From assembly GCF_900188025.1 (NCBI RefSeq), contig NZ_FZNO01000011.1, positions 1 through 64,000 of the forward strand: 64,000 nt of DNA, in the 5' to 3' direction. Of this stretch, positions 23,656 through 32,270 are shown piece after piece. The notes below the pieces were generated by a model. That model saw only the letters and a list, made by a program, of their open reading frames with translations, was not told where the DNA came from and did not search any database. A program made the translations under genes and the position numbers. The stretch comes from Blastococcus mobilis (GTDB lineage Bacteria; Actinomycetota; Actinomycetes; Mycobacteriales; Geodermatophilaceae). Every line of letters starts with the position of its first letter. Within the stretch, counting starts at the first letter, position 1.

Positions 23656-25380
23656 ATGTCCATCCCCACGAAGACCCCGATCTCCCTCATGTCCTTCGAG
23701 GAGGCGAGCACCGCCGTCGTCGCCTTCCTCAAGGGCGCCGTGCCCCTGGGGCTCTGGTCGGTCACCAAGGCCGGCGACGGCCGTCAGACCTTACTGACCG
23801 TGGACGACGACGCCTACGGGCTCGAGGTGGGGGACTACGGCGCCTGGTCGGACTCCCTCTGCCAGCACATGGTCAACGGCGCGGCTCCGCAGATCGCCCC
23901 GGCGGCCATGGCCGTCCCTGCGTACGCGTCGGCGGAGGTTGCCCGACGCATGGAGATCGGCGCGTACGTGGGCGTCCCGATCCGGGACGGCGACGGGACC
24001 CTGTTCGGGACGCTGTGCGGGCTGGACCCGGCCGTGCAGTCCCCGCAGCTGCTGGAGCAGGCGCCGGTGCTCCGCCTGCTCGCCGACCTGCTCGGCCGTG
24101 TGCTGGAGGCCGAGCAGATGCGCGCCGACGCGGAGGAGCAGGCCGCCGAGCTGCGCCGGCGGAGCGGTGCACTGGCTCGCTCGGAAACCCTGCACCGCTT
24201 GCTGGCCGAGGGGAGCGCGGACGTCATCAGCCTGCACGCGCCCGACGGCCGGTTCCTCTACGTGTCGCAGGCGTCGCAGGACCTGGTGGGCACACCGCCG
24301 GAGGAGCTGCTGGGCACCTACCCGGCCGAACTCGTACACCCCGACGACCGAGCCGACCTATTCGGCGACGACGGCGGCGGTCCGAGCGAGGATGTGCCGG
24401 GCGAGCTGACCTTCCGGCTCCGTCACCGGGACGGCCACTGGGTTTGGGTAGAGGCGACGCAGTCAGTGGTACGTGACCCGTGGGGCGAGGTCAGCGAGGT
24501 CCAGATGGCCACCCGAGACATCACCCAGCGGCGTGCCCGGGAAGCCGAGAATCAGCGGGAATCCAAGCTCGAGTCGCTGGGACGGCTCTCCGCGGGGCTG
24601 GCCCACGAGATCAACACGCCCATCCAGTACGTCGGTGACAACGCGCGCTTCCTCGAGGAGGCATACCAGGAGCTCATCCGAGTCGTCGAGGTCTACCGCA
24701 CCCTGCTGGACACGTCCAACCCGATCGGCTGGGCCGAGCGCCAGGAGCGGGTCCGCGAGGCCGAGGCCGGCATCGACTTCGAGTATCTCGAGGAGGAGAT
24801 CCCGAGCGCTGTCGCGCAGACGCTGGAGGGGATCGACCGGGTTGCCACCATCGTCCGGGCCATGAAGACCTTCAGCCACCCCGGCCACCAGGAGCAGACG
24901 CCGGCCGACCTGAACGAGGCGCTGGCGGCCACGATCACCGTCACCCGCCACCAGGTCAATGACGTCGCCGACCTCAGCCTTGAGCTCGGCGAGCTCCCGC
25001 CGGTGCAGTGCAACATCGCCGACTTGAACCAGGTCTTCCTCAACCTCATCGTCAACGCGGCCGACGCGATCGAGGAGACCGGGCAGCGGGGCTCGATCAA
25101 CGTCTCCACCGCCGTGGAAGACGGCGACGCGGTCGTCCGCATCACCGACACCGGTGACGGTATCCCGGAGGAGGTCCGTGCCCGGATGTTCGACCCGTTC
25201 TTCACCACCAAGGACGTGGGCCGGGGTAGTGGACAGGGCCTGCCTCTCGCACGCGGCGTCGTGCAGGAGGGCCACGGCGGCAGCCTGGTCTTCGACTCAG
25301 TCATGGGCGAGGGCACCACCTTCGTCATCCGTATCCCCGTCGGGGGTCGGGCGTCGGCGGCCGAGCACGTCCAAGCCTGA
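23656..25380 (+). CDS. GAF-PAS hybrid sensor histidine kinase
   Basis: A 574-residue soluble kinase: GAF domain about 15-150, coiled linker about 150-178, PAS domain about 180-292 (ISLHAPDGRFLYVSQ through MATRDITQRR), then HisKA with phosphoacceptor His317 in SAGLAHEINTPIQYVGDN and an HATPase domain (NLIVNAADAIEE, RITDTGDGIPEE, GRGSGQGLPLARGVV). An insertion of about 50 residues between the H-box and X-region is characteristic of kinases with the AHEINTPIQYV box. No membrane segment, so it senses a cytosolic signal. The partner is probably the upstream response regulator. Confidence 0.93.
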   Translation: MSIPTKTPISLMSFEEASTAVVAFLKGAVPLGLWSVTKAGDGRQTLLTVDDDAYGLEVGDYGAWSDSLCQHMVNGAAPQIAPAAMAVPAYASAEVARRMEIGAYVGVPIRDGDGTLFGTLCGLDPAVQSPQLLEQAPVLRLLADLLGRVLEAEQMRADAEEQAAELRRRSGALARSETLHRLLAEGSADVISLHAPDGRFLYVSQASQDLVGTPPEELLGTYPAELVHPDDRADLFGDDGGGPSEDVPGELTFRLRHRDGHWVWVEATQSVVRDPWGEVSEVQMATRDITQRRAREAENQRESKLESLGRLSAGLAHEINTPIQYVGDNARFLEEAYQELIRVVEVYRTLLDTSNPIGWAERQERVREAEAGIDFEYLEEEIPSAVAQTLEGIDRVATIVRAMKTFSHPGHQEQTPADLNEALAATITVTRHQVNDVADLSLELGELPPVQCNIADLNQVFLNLIVNAADAIEETGQRGSINVSTAVEDGDAVVRITDTGDGIPEEVRARMFDPFFTTKDVGRGSGQGLPLARGVVQEGHGGSLVFDSVMGEGTTFVIRIPVGGRASAAEHVQA

Positions 25381-25420
25381 CCACAAAGCGCTGGGCCCAG
25401 TGCCCGGCCGCGCACCACGA

Positions 25421-25466
25421 ACGGGCCGCCGCCCGGGAGGACACCACCTCCCGTGCGGCGGCCCGT
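25421..25466. terminator. Bidirectional hairpin terminator
   Basis: Two 20-nt arms with one mismatch (left 25421-25440, right 25447-25466) around a 6-nt loop, between the convergent histidine kinase and GGDEF-EAL genes. Confidence 0.82.
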
Positions 25467-25472
25467 CCGCGG

Positions 25473-28070
25473 TCAGGCGGTGGGGACGACGACCCCCGCG
25501 GGCGCCGCCTCGCCGGTCATGACCGCGAGCACCGTCTCCGCGTCCACTGGGCGAGAGAACAGGTACCCCTGTGCCAGGTCGCAGCCGAGCTGGGCCACGT
25601 GCTCCTGCTGGTGCGCGGTCTCGATGCCCTCGGCCACCGTGAGCAGTCCGAGCGCGCCGGCCAGGTCGACGACGGCGCGGGTGACCACGTCGGCGTTGGC
25701 GTCCCGGCCGAGGCCGTCGACGAACTCGCGGGCAACCTTGAGCATGTCCAACGGGAAGGTGCACAGGTAGGCCAGCGAGGAGTAGCCGGTCCCGAAGTCG
25801 TCGATGGCGACGCGGACCCCGAGGGCCTTGAGATCGCGCAGGTTGCGGGTCGCGGCTTCTCGGTCCTGCATGAGCACCGTCTCGGTGATCTCCAAGACCA
25901 GCCGGTACGGGTCGAGTTTGGCCTCGGCGAGCGCGGCACGCACCTGCTCGACGGTCCGCGGGTCGGTGACCTCCTGGGCGGACAGGTTCACCGTGACCAT
26001 GGGAGCGGGGCCGTCGTCGTCCGGGCGGGTCCACCGAGCGGCCTGCCGGCAGGCGTCGCGCAGCACGAAGGCGCCGATCTCGGCGATCAGGCCGGTGTCC
26101 TCGGCCAGCGGGATGAAGGTGTCCGGCGGGCGGAACCCGTCGGTCGGGTGCTCCCACCGGACCAGCGCCTCCGCGCCGGCCGCCCGCCCGGTGCGCAAGT
26201 CCACCAGCGGCTGATAGTGCACGGTGAACTCCCCGCGGGCCAGCCCGGCGGCCAGCTCGGCACCCGGGTCGGGCCGGGTCGACCCGTCCTCCCCGAGGCC
26301 GGGCTCGTAGAACCTGGAGATGCCGCGGCCGCCGCGCTTGGCCGCGTACATCGCGGCGTCGGCGTGCTGGACGAGGGTCCCCACGTCGATGGCGGCGTCG
26401 GCGATGGCCACGCCGATGCTCGCGCCGACGGTCGCGACGCGCCCGGCGCCGAGGTCGATCGGCAGGGTCAGCTCTGCGCGGATGCGATCGAGCACCCGCT
26501 GCACCCCGGACTCGTCGATCGGCCCGTGCAGCAGCACCGCGAACTCGTCGCCGCCCAGTCGGGCGGCGGTGTCGGCCGCCCGCAGGCAGCCGTGCAGCCT
26601 CTCGGCGAACGCGCGCAGCAGGACGTCGCCGGCCTCGTGACCGTGGGTGTCGTTCACCGGCTTGAACCCGTCGAGATCGATGTAGAGCACCGCTGGCCAC
26701 AGGCCGTTGCGGCCGGCCAGGGCGAGGGCGTGCTCAGTCCGGTCCAGGAACAGGGTGCGGTTGGGCAACCCGGTCAGCGCGTCGTGCATCGCCTGGTGGC
26801 GCAGCTTTTCCTTGAGGTCGGTGACCTGGCGCAGGTCATGCTCCAGGCGGCCGCGCTCCAGGGACGTCGCCACATGACGGGCGAAGGTCTCCAGCAGCGC
26901 CAGGTCGTTCCGGTCGAAAGTGGCCACGTCACCGAGCCGGTCACCCACGAGCAGCAGGCCGTGCGTACGGCCCTCGGTCCCCAGCACCGACACCATCGCG
27001 TCCTTGAGGCCGCGGTCGGCCGCGTAGCGGTCGAGGGCCTGGCCGCCCGCGGCCCCCGTGCGGGTCGTCGAGGTCCCCGTGGCAGTCGCGCAGCAATCCA
27101 CCAGTCGAGTGGCCTGCTCGGGGTCCTCGAGCGGGGCCAGCGCCACTGGCTCCTGACCGTCGCGGCTGCGGCTCAAGGTCGCCGAGCCGTCTTCGCCGAG
27201 CAGCACCAGCTCAGCGACCCCGGCGGCGAAGGCGTTGCGCACGGCGGCGAGGAACTGCCCCAGCGCAGTGTCCGCGTCACCGGTGTAGAGCAGCGACGTG
27301 GTCTCGTGCAGCACGCGCAGGTTCTCCTCCTGCTTTCGGGCCCGCGTGTAGGCCCGATAGGCCGCGAAGACCAGCCCGGTGGGCACCGCGAGCAGGGCGA
27401 GGGCCGCGGGGTCGTCCATGGCCGTCCGCTCCACGACGAGGCCGACCGCGCCGGCGCCCAAGCTGAAGGGGAGGGAGAGAGTCAACATGCCTGGCAGCCG
27501 ACGCCAGTCGGCGCGCCCCTCGGACAGGCTGATCACGGCGAAGATGCACACGTCGGACGTCACGGTCAGCACCAGGACAGCGACCAGGGCAGCGAGCCAG
27601 TGCCACGGGTTGCTGCCCGCCTGCTCGTCGGTCAGTGCGGCGAACACGATGACCGCCAGAGTGCTACCCAGTAGGAGCGCGGCCGCGTTGAACGCCAGCT
27701 TGGTGCCCCGTTGCCGCCGGTACAACAACAGGGCGACACCGGCCCCCACGACCTGTGCCAGGACGAGGTCCGCCGGGGCAATGACGAGCATCCCGGCGGC
27801 GAGCAGCACGTCGCCGAGGGAGAAGGTGTGTGCCTCACGCTGGAAAGGCACGTGCACCACGATGACCTCGCTGATGGCAAAGGCCACTGCCCACCCGACC
27901 CAGGGCAGCGCGACCGTCGTCGCGGGAGTCGGCAACGGCTGGACGACGATGACGAACAGCGTCGCTGCGGCCGTGGCCAAGCTTGCCGTCAGCACCCAGA
28001 CCCGCTGGACGGAGCCCATGCGGAACCTCCGGATGTCGGCGGCGAGGCCGCCGTTCGTCATCGTCGTCAT
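25473..28070 (-). CDS. Membrane GAF-GGDEF-EAL c-di-GMP protein
   Basis: An 865-residue protein from ATG 28070 (ATG 28061 is equally possible). About the first 220 residues form a multi-helix membrane sensor; a GAF-like domain follows (about 235-400), then GGDEF (TAARLGGDEFAVLL) with an intact RxxD I-site (RAAD) five residues before it, then EAL (AEALVRWEHP, NLSAQEV, EITETVLM, DDFGTGYSSL, EGIETAHQQ). The I-site suggests an active, feedback-inhibited cyclase; the EAL residues look complete as well. Its start is only 4 nt from the stop of the secreted S8 protease gene upstream, so the two are co-transcribed. Confidence 0.92.
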   Translation of the reverse strand: MTTMTNGGLAADIRRFRMGSVQRVWVLTASLATAAATLFVIVVQPLPTPATTVALPWVGWAVAFAISEVIVVHVPFQREAHTFSLGDVLLAAGMLVIAPADLVLAQVVGAGVALLLYRRQRGTKLAFNAAALLLGSTLAVIVFAALTDEQAGSNPWHWLAALVAVLVLTVTSDVCIFAVISLSEGRADWRRLPGMLTLSLPFSLGAGAVGLVVERTAMDDPAALALLAVPTGLVFAAYRAYTRARKQEENLRVLHETTSLLYTGDADTALGQFLAAVRNAFAAGVAELVLLGEDGSATLSRSRDGQEPVALAPLEDPEQATRLVDCCATATGTSTTRTGAAGGQALDRYAADRGLKDAMVSVLGTEGRTHGLLLVGDRLGDVATFDRNDLALLETFARHVATSLERGRLEHDLRQVTDLKEKLRHQAMHDALTGLPNRTLFLDRTEHALALAGRNGLWPAVLYIDLDGFKPVNDTHGHEAGDVLLRAFAERLHGCLRAADTAARLGGDEFAVLLHGPIDESGVQRVLDRIRAELTLPIDLGAGRVATVGASIGVAIADAAIDVGTLVQHADAAMYAAKRGGRGISRFYEPGLGEDGSTRPDPGAELAAGLARGEFTVHYQPLVDLRTGRAAGAEALVRWEHPTDGFRPPDTFIPLAEDTGLIAEIGAFVLRDACRQAARWTRPDDDGPAPMVTVNLSAQEVTDPRTVEQVRAALAEAKLDPYRLVLEITETVLMQDREAATRNLRDLKALGVRVAIDDFGTGYSSLAYLCTFPLDMLKVAREFVDGLGRDANADVVTRAVVDLAGALGLLTVAEGIETAHQQEHVAQLGCDLAQGYLFSRPVDAETVLAVMTGEAAPAGVVVPTA

Positions 28071-28074
28071 GGGG

Positions 28075-29976
28075 TTACGCCCCCCAGGCAGCGGCCGACC
28101 AGGTCTTTGCCGACCAGGTCTTTGCTGACCAGGTCTTTGCTGACCAGGTCTTTGCTGACCAGGTCTTTGCTGACCAGGTCTTCGCTGACCAGGTCTTCGC
28201 CGACCAGGTCTTCGCCTCGAGCGTGCTGTCGCCGCCCTCGCTCCACGGCCCGATCCACTGCGTGCCGTCCCAGAACTGGCCGTAGAAGCCGTCGGAGTTC
28301 CAGGTGTGGCCGGTCCAGGCAGCCCCGTTCCAGGCGCCCGCCGTGAAGCCGGTGCTCTTCTTCTCCTCAACGACGGTGCCGCCCTGCCAGGTCCGGCCAG
28401 CCGCGGCGGCCGGCGCCCACGTGGCCGGCGACCAGGTCGTGCCCGTCGCGTCGGTCTCGCCGGCCAACTCGACGCCGTCGATGGCGATGTGCGCGCTGCC
28501 GCGGGCGGCCTCCAGGGAACCGGTGCCGGTGGCGCGGGGCCACGTCTGCACCGACTCGGGGGTGGCCGCGTCACGGGCGTTGACCAGGTCGAGCATCCCC
28601 TCGCCCTGGGCGATCCGGTCGGCGACCGGCAGCGTCTCGGCGGTGCTCATGAGCAACGCCTTCAGCTGGTCGGGCGTCATCTGGGGGCGCTGCTGGAACA
28701 GCAGGGCCGCTGCACCGGAGACGACGGCGGCCGCCTGTGAGGTGCCGCTGCCGCGGAAGAACCGCTCCCCCTGGCGCGCAGCGGGGTACTGGGTGTCCAA
28801 ATAGGACCCCGGACTGCGCAAGCTCACGACCGACGCGCCAGGGGCGACCAGGTCGGGGTTGCGGGTGCCGTCACCGGTGCTCGACCACGACGGGACGACG
28901 TCGTCCTGCACGCCGTAGGTGCCGCGGCTGTCCGCGCCGCCGACGGCGATCAGGTACGGGTCGTAGGCCGGGTTGTTCAGCTTCGCCGTTCCGTACCCGC
29001 CGTTGCCGGCCGCGACGACGACGGCGATGCCGCTGCGCCAGGCCACCTCAGTGGCGTAAGTGAGCGGGTCCAGCTGGTAGGACTGCACGCCGTCGGTGCC
29101 GAATGAGAGGTTGAGCACCCGGATGTTCAACCCGTTGCGGTCTTTGTTCTGCACAACCCAGTCGATCGCGGCGATGACCTGGGAGACGTCGGTTGCACCC
29201 GTGGCGTCGGCGACCTTGACGCTGACGATGCGGGCATCCGGCGCCATGCCGGCGAAGGTGTCGGGGTTGCGGTAGCTGCGCGGATTCGCGTTCGAGTCCC
29301 GACCGGCGATGATGCCGGCCATGTTCGTGCCGTGACCGTAGGAGTCGAGGTTCTCCGCTGGGCCCGCGGTGCAGCCGGCTTCAGCGCAGACCTCGGCCTC
29401 GAAGGAGAGGTCCGGGCCGTAAACGACCTTGTCCTTGGTGTTCAGGCCTTCGACCGGCACGATGCCGGAGTCGATGACCGCGACATCGACGCCCCGGCCG
29501 GTGATACCCCGCTCCCAGAGGGCCGTGGCGCCGGTCACCTCATGGGTGATCCGGTACATCGACCCGGCCTGGCCAGTGGTTGCGGCGGTCTCGCTGCTGT
29601 GCAGCCGGACGGAGGCGTCCTCGGTGACCGAGGCGACGCCGGGCACCACGCGCAGCGCATCCAGTCGCGCGGCCGGGAGGGTGGCGCTGAAGCCGTTGAT
29701 GATGCCGAGGGGCTCCCCGACGGTGCCGCCCAGTGCGGTGACCGCACCCTCAGGTGCGGTCGCGGCGCCCGGGACCTTTTGCACGATGACCTCGACCGGC
29801 TCGGCCGGGTGGTCCGTCGACGCCTGCGCGGCGGCCGGACCGGCCAGTCCCACGGCTACGGCCGCGGCGGTGGCGAGCGCGATGACCCGGTGGGAAATGT
29901 GGGACAGCCCGCCCCGCGTTCCTCCGGACGGGAGTCCGGCCAACAGCAGTCTCTTCGTTGTCGTGTTCCTGCGCAT
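28075..29976 (-). CDS. Secreted S8 (subtilisin-like) protease with C-terminal KTWSA repeats
   Basis: A 633-residue preproprotein. A long basic signal peptide ends near AGPAAAQA; an I9-type propeptide follows (VEVIVQKVPGAA to ASVTEDASVRL). The peptidase domain has Asp in DVAVIDSGI, His in SYGHGTNMAGI, the oxyanion Asn in VVVAAGNGG, and Ser in GSGTSQAAAVVSG. The C-terminal 150 residues are Trp-rich (WNGAAWTGHTWNSDGF, FWDGTQWIG), ending in eight KTWSA units. ATG 29976 follows AGAGAGGAAAG; an upstream ATG (30069) lacks a ribosome site. The Trp repeats may mediate wall or self-association (inference). The GGDEF-EAL gene follows directly. Confidence 0.93.
   Translation of the reverse strand: MRRNTTTKRLLLAGLPSGGTRGGLSHISHRVIALATAAAVAVGLAGPAAAQASTDHPAEPVEVIVQKVPGAATAPEGAVTALGGTVGEPLGIINGFSATLPAARLDALRVVPGVASVTEDASVRLHSSETAATTGQAGSMYRITHEVTGATALWERGITGRGVDVAVIDSGIVPVEGLNTKDKVVYGPDLSFEAEVCAEAGCTAGPAENLDSYGHGTNMAGIIAGRDSNANPRSYRNPDTFAGMAPDARIVSVKVADATGATDVSQVIAAIDWVVQNKDRNGLNIRVLNLSFGTDGVQSYQLDPLTYATEVAWRSGIAVVVAAGNGGYGTAKLNNPAYDPYLIAVGGADSRGTYGVQDDVVPSWSSTGDGTRNPDLVAPGASVVSLRSPGSYLDTQYPAARQGERFFRGSGTSQAAAVVSGAAALLFQQRPQMTPDQLKALLMSTAETLPVADRIAQGEGMLDLVNARDAATPESVQTWPRATGTGSLEAARGSAHIAIDGVELAGETDATGTTWSPATWAPAAAAGRTWQGGTVVEEKKSTGFTAGAWNGAAWTGHTWNSDGFYGQFWDGTQWIGPWSEGGDSTLEAKTWSAKTWSAKTWSAKTWSAKTWSAKTWSAKTWSAKTWSAAAWGA
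28097..28216. repeat. 15-bp in-frame tandem repeat (8 copies) in the protease gene
   Basis: Eight copies of a unit like GACCAGGTCTTTGCT encode the KTWSA units on the minus strand. Copies differ by at most one or two bases. The 15-bp period keeps the frame, so slippage would change tail length without breaking the gene. Confidence 0.95.
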
Positions 29977-30069
29977 GGCTTTCCTCTCTGCCTGGGGTGC
30001 TTCAGCAGAGAGGTCGGCACGGAGCGGGACCGCCTTGAACGCCGGGCGCGGACGAGGGGCGTGCTTCAC

Positions 30070-30238
30070 CCCCTAGTGGGAGACCATCCGGGACGGTGTT
30101 AGCGCGCCATCGCCCCGCCTTGCCCGGGGACCGGGAGACACTTGGCGGTCCGTGCCCGGCGCCGCTCGTGGGCTAGCGGCCCGTGCCCTACAGCTGCACG
30201 ACGTCGAGGTTACTCACGGCCAGGGCGTGCCTTATCCG
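30070..30238. other. Region between the protease gene and tRNA-Gly
   Basis: No gene seen. The protease promoter should lie between 29977 and about 30120. I could not pick convincing -10/-35 boxes. Confidence 0.3.
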
Positions 30239-30300
30239 TGCCTTAAGCACCGGCCAAAGCCGGTGGTCAGCGGTCAGCAGGGGTCAGCACCCTTAAGGCA
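30239..30300. repeat. Inverted repeat with inner hairpin and GGTCAGC repeats
   Basis: Outer arms TGCCTTAAG (30239-30247) and CTTAAGGCA (30292-30300) are exact complements. Inside are a hairpin CACCGGC-CAAA-GCCGGTG (30248-30265) and three GGTCAGC words. It lies about 60 nt downstream of the tRNA-Gly 3' end on the tRNA's strand, at the border between variable and core DNA. Confidence 0.65.
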
Positions 30301-30360
30301 CGAGAGCGGCGCCAAGGCCGCGCTGAGCTGCGCCGACGGGCATACGAGCTGGTCAGTAGG

Positions 30361-30434
30361 TGGAGCGGGTGACCGGGATCGAACCGGCATGGCCAGCTTG
30401 GAAGGCTGGGGCTCTACCATTGAGCTACACCCGC
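30361..30434 (-). tRNA. tRNA-Gly (anticodon TCC)
   Basis: Read on the minus strand, the acceptor arms GCGGGTG/CACCCGC pair fully, the D-loop reads TAGCTCAATGGTAGAG, the anticodon arm is CCAGC-CTTCCAA-GCTGG with TCC, and the T-arm GGTTCGATCC is standard. CCA is encoded (30361-30363). Confidence 0.96.
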
Positions 30435-30555
30435 GAGGTGCTCCGACAGCCTAACGGGCAGAGCCCACCCGCCGTGCGTCACCCGCCGATCAGCGTGGCC
30501 GGCCGGTACCAAGCCGAGGCCCGTGGTCCTGCAGTCGCCGATACGGTGCCGTCCC

Positions 30556-32007
30556 GTGATCGACACCACATGGCTGGACGCGACGGCGCAGGCAGAGCTG
30601 GTCCGCAGCGGGGCGGTGACCCCTAAGGAGCTGGTCGAGGCCGCCATCGACCGCATCCAACGGGTCAACCCCGAGCTGAACGCCGTGGTCCGCGAGCGTT
30701 TCGACGCGGCCCGCACGGAGGCCGCCGGCGAGCTGACCGACGGCCCCTTCCGCGGGGTGCCCATGCTGCTGAAGGACCTCGGGTGCCACGTCGCGGGCGA
30801 GGAGACGCACTACGGGACGTCGTTCCTGCGTGAGATGTCCTGGCGATGGCCCACGGAGAGCTATCTGGCGCGGCACTTCCGCTCCGCCGGCCTGGTGTTC
30901 CTCGGTCGCACGAACGTGCCCGAGTTCGGCACCACCGTCACCGCCGAGCCCCTCGCGAACGGGCCGGCGCGCAATCCGTACGACCTCCGCCGCTCCACCG
31001 GTGGTTCCAGCGGAGGGTCGGCGGCTGCCGTGGCGGCCGGACTGGTACCGGTGGCGCACGCGAACGACGGCGGGGGATCGATCCGCATCCCGGCCAGCGA
31101 GTGCGGGCTCGTCGGCCTCAAGCCCACCCGGGCTCGCGTGAGCCAGGGTCCCGACATCGGCGAGAGCTGGGCGGGCGCCACGATCGACGGGGTCGTGACC
31201 CGGTCGGTCCGGGACACCGCAGCCGTGCTCGACGTGATCGGCCGCCCGATGCCCGGCGACCCGTACATCGCACCCCCGTTCGTCCGGCCGCTGGCCCAGG
31301 AGGTCGGCGCCGCGGTGGGGCCGCTGCGCGTCGGCGTGCTCGACACCGACCCGGGGGAGCCCTATCTGGACCACCCCCAGTGCCGGGTGGCGGTCGAGCG
31401 CGCCGGGCGACTGCTGGAGGAGATCGGCTGCATCGTCGAGACGGGCACCCCCGACGGCATGTTCGACTCCCAGTTCCCGCGCTTCTTCACCACCACCATC
31501 GCCGGCGACACCGCTCTGACGATCTCCGCCTTCGAGCGAGTCCTCGGCCGCCCCGTGCGCGACGACGAACTGGAACCGCGCAACGCGATGTACCGCGCGG
31601 TGGGCAAGCGGATGACCGCGGAGGACTACCTCGGGGCCAGGTTCATGCTCGGCTCATGGGTCCGGCGCATGGCGGCGTGGTGGGCTCCTCGCGAGCTCGA
31701 CGGCCAGGGCTTCGACCTGCTGGTCACGCCGACCGTCGGTGCGCCGCCGCCCGAGCTGGGATGGTTCACCGAGGCGGGTCCCGAGCAGGAGGGCCGGCGG
31801 ATCAACAGCTTCATCCCGTACACCGCCCAGTTCAACGTCACCGGACAGCCGGCGATCAGCCTGCCGCTGCACTGGACGGAGGAGGGGCTCCCAATCGGCG
31901 ACCAACTGGTCGCCGCGTACGGCCGGGAGGACGTCCTGGTGCGGGTTGCCGCCGCCCTGGAGGAGGCGGCGCCATGGTCGGATCGGCGTTCCTCGGTCTC
32001 CGCCTGA
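30556..32007 (+). CDS. Amidase (amidase signature family)
   Basis: A 483-residue amidase-signature enzyme. The Ser-cisSer-Lys triad is visible: Lys in [10 protein letters not shown], the Ser pair in [19 protein letters not shown] and [24 protein letters not shown] precedes the Gly/Ser-rich signature. It hydrolyses an amide of unknown nature; resemblance to 6-aminohexanoate-cyclic-dimer hydrolase-type amidases is likely but not exclusive. GTG 30556 was chosen as the first start matching the family N-terminus; GTGCC precedes it and no strong ribosome site is seen. It stands alone between two tRNA genes. Confidence 0.9.
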   Translation: MIDTTWLDATAQAELVRSGAVTPKELVEAAIDRIQRVNPELNAVVRERFDAARTEAAGELTDGPFRGVPMLLKDLGCHVAGEETHYGTSFLREMSWRWPTESYLARHFRSAGLVFLGRTNVPEFGTTVTAEPLANGPARNPYDLRRSTGGSSGGSAAAVAAGLVPVAHANDGGGSIRIPASECGLVGLKPTRARVSQGPDIGESWAGATIDGVVTRSVRDTAAVLDVIGRPMPGDPYIAPPFVRPLAQEVGAAVGPLRVGVLDTDPGEPYLDHPQCRVAVERAGRLLEEIGCIVETGTPDGMFDSQFPRFFTTTIAGDTALTISAFERVLGRPVRDDELEPRNAMYRAVGKRMTAEDYLGARFMLGSWVRRMAAWWAPRELDGQGFDLLVTPTVGAPPPELGWFTEAGPEQEGRRINSFIPYTAQFNVTGQPAISLPLHWTEEGLPIGDQLVAAYGREDVLVRVAAALEEAAPWSDRRSSVSA

Positions 32008-32085
32008 CCGGTCCGCCGAGCGGACAGCACGGCCGATTCCGACCGCCGGAGCCCCGCGCCCGTCAGGACCGGGTACGGACCGGCC

Positions 32086-32091
32086 TAGACT
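32086..32091 (+). promoter_or_regulatory. -10 box of the tRNA-Pro promoter
   Basis: TAGACT lies 10 nt before the tRNA 5' end, the right place for a TANNNT -10 element. No clear -35 box. Confidence 0.6.
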
Positions 32092-32101
32092 CGGGCGGCC
32101 A

Positions 32102-32175
32102 CGGGGTGTGGCGCAGCTTGGTAGCGCACCCGCTTTGGGAGCGGGGGGCCGTGGGTTCAAATCCCGCCACCCCGA
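32102..32175 (+). tRNA. tRNA-Pro (anticodon TGG)
   Basis: Acceptor arms CGGGGTG/CACCCCG pair; the D-loop GGCGCAGCTTGGTAGCGC, anticodon arm with TTTGGGA and T-arm GTGGGTTCAAATCCC are regular. The anticodon is TGG. CCA is not encoded. Confidence 0.95.
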
Positions 32176-32193
32176 CAGAGCCCGCGACGTCTC

Positions 32194-32199
32194 TAGACT
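32194..32199 (+). promoter_or_regulatory. -10 box upstream of tig
   Basis: TAGACT, identical to the tRNA-Pro -10 box, about 70 nt before the tig start. No convincing -35. Confidence 0.5.
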
Positions 32200-32270
32200 C
32201 GTGGGTCCACCCGGCGTCGGCGATTCACCCAGGCGCCTAAGCCACTGTCTTACCGAGGAGCACTGCCGCT

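Noticed and set aside
28060-28220. CRISPR array at the 15-bp repeats
   Set aside because: The units are directly adjacent with no spacers, and they code in frame for a protein tail.
27711-28346. Plus-strand frames through the KTWSA repeat giving strings of LLTRS or VFADQ repeats
   Set aside because: They are the other frames of the 15-bp repeat. The minus-strand frame is part of a complete S8 protease with signal peptide and catalytic triad.
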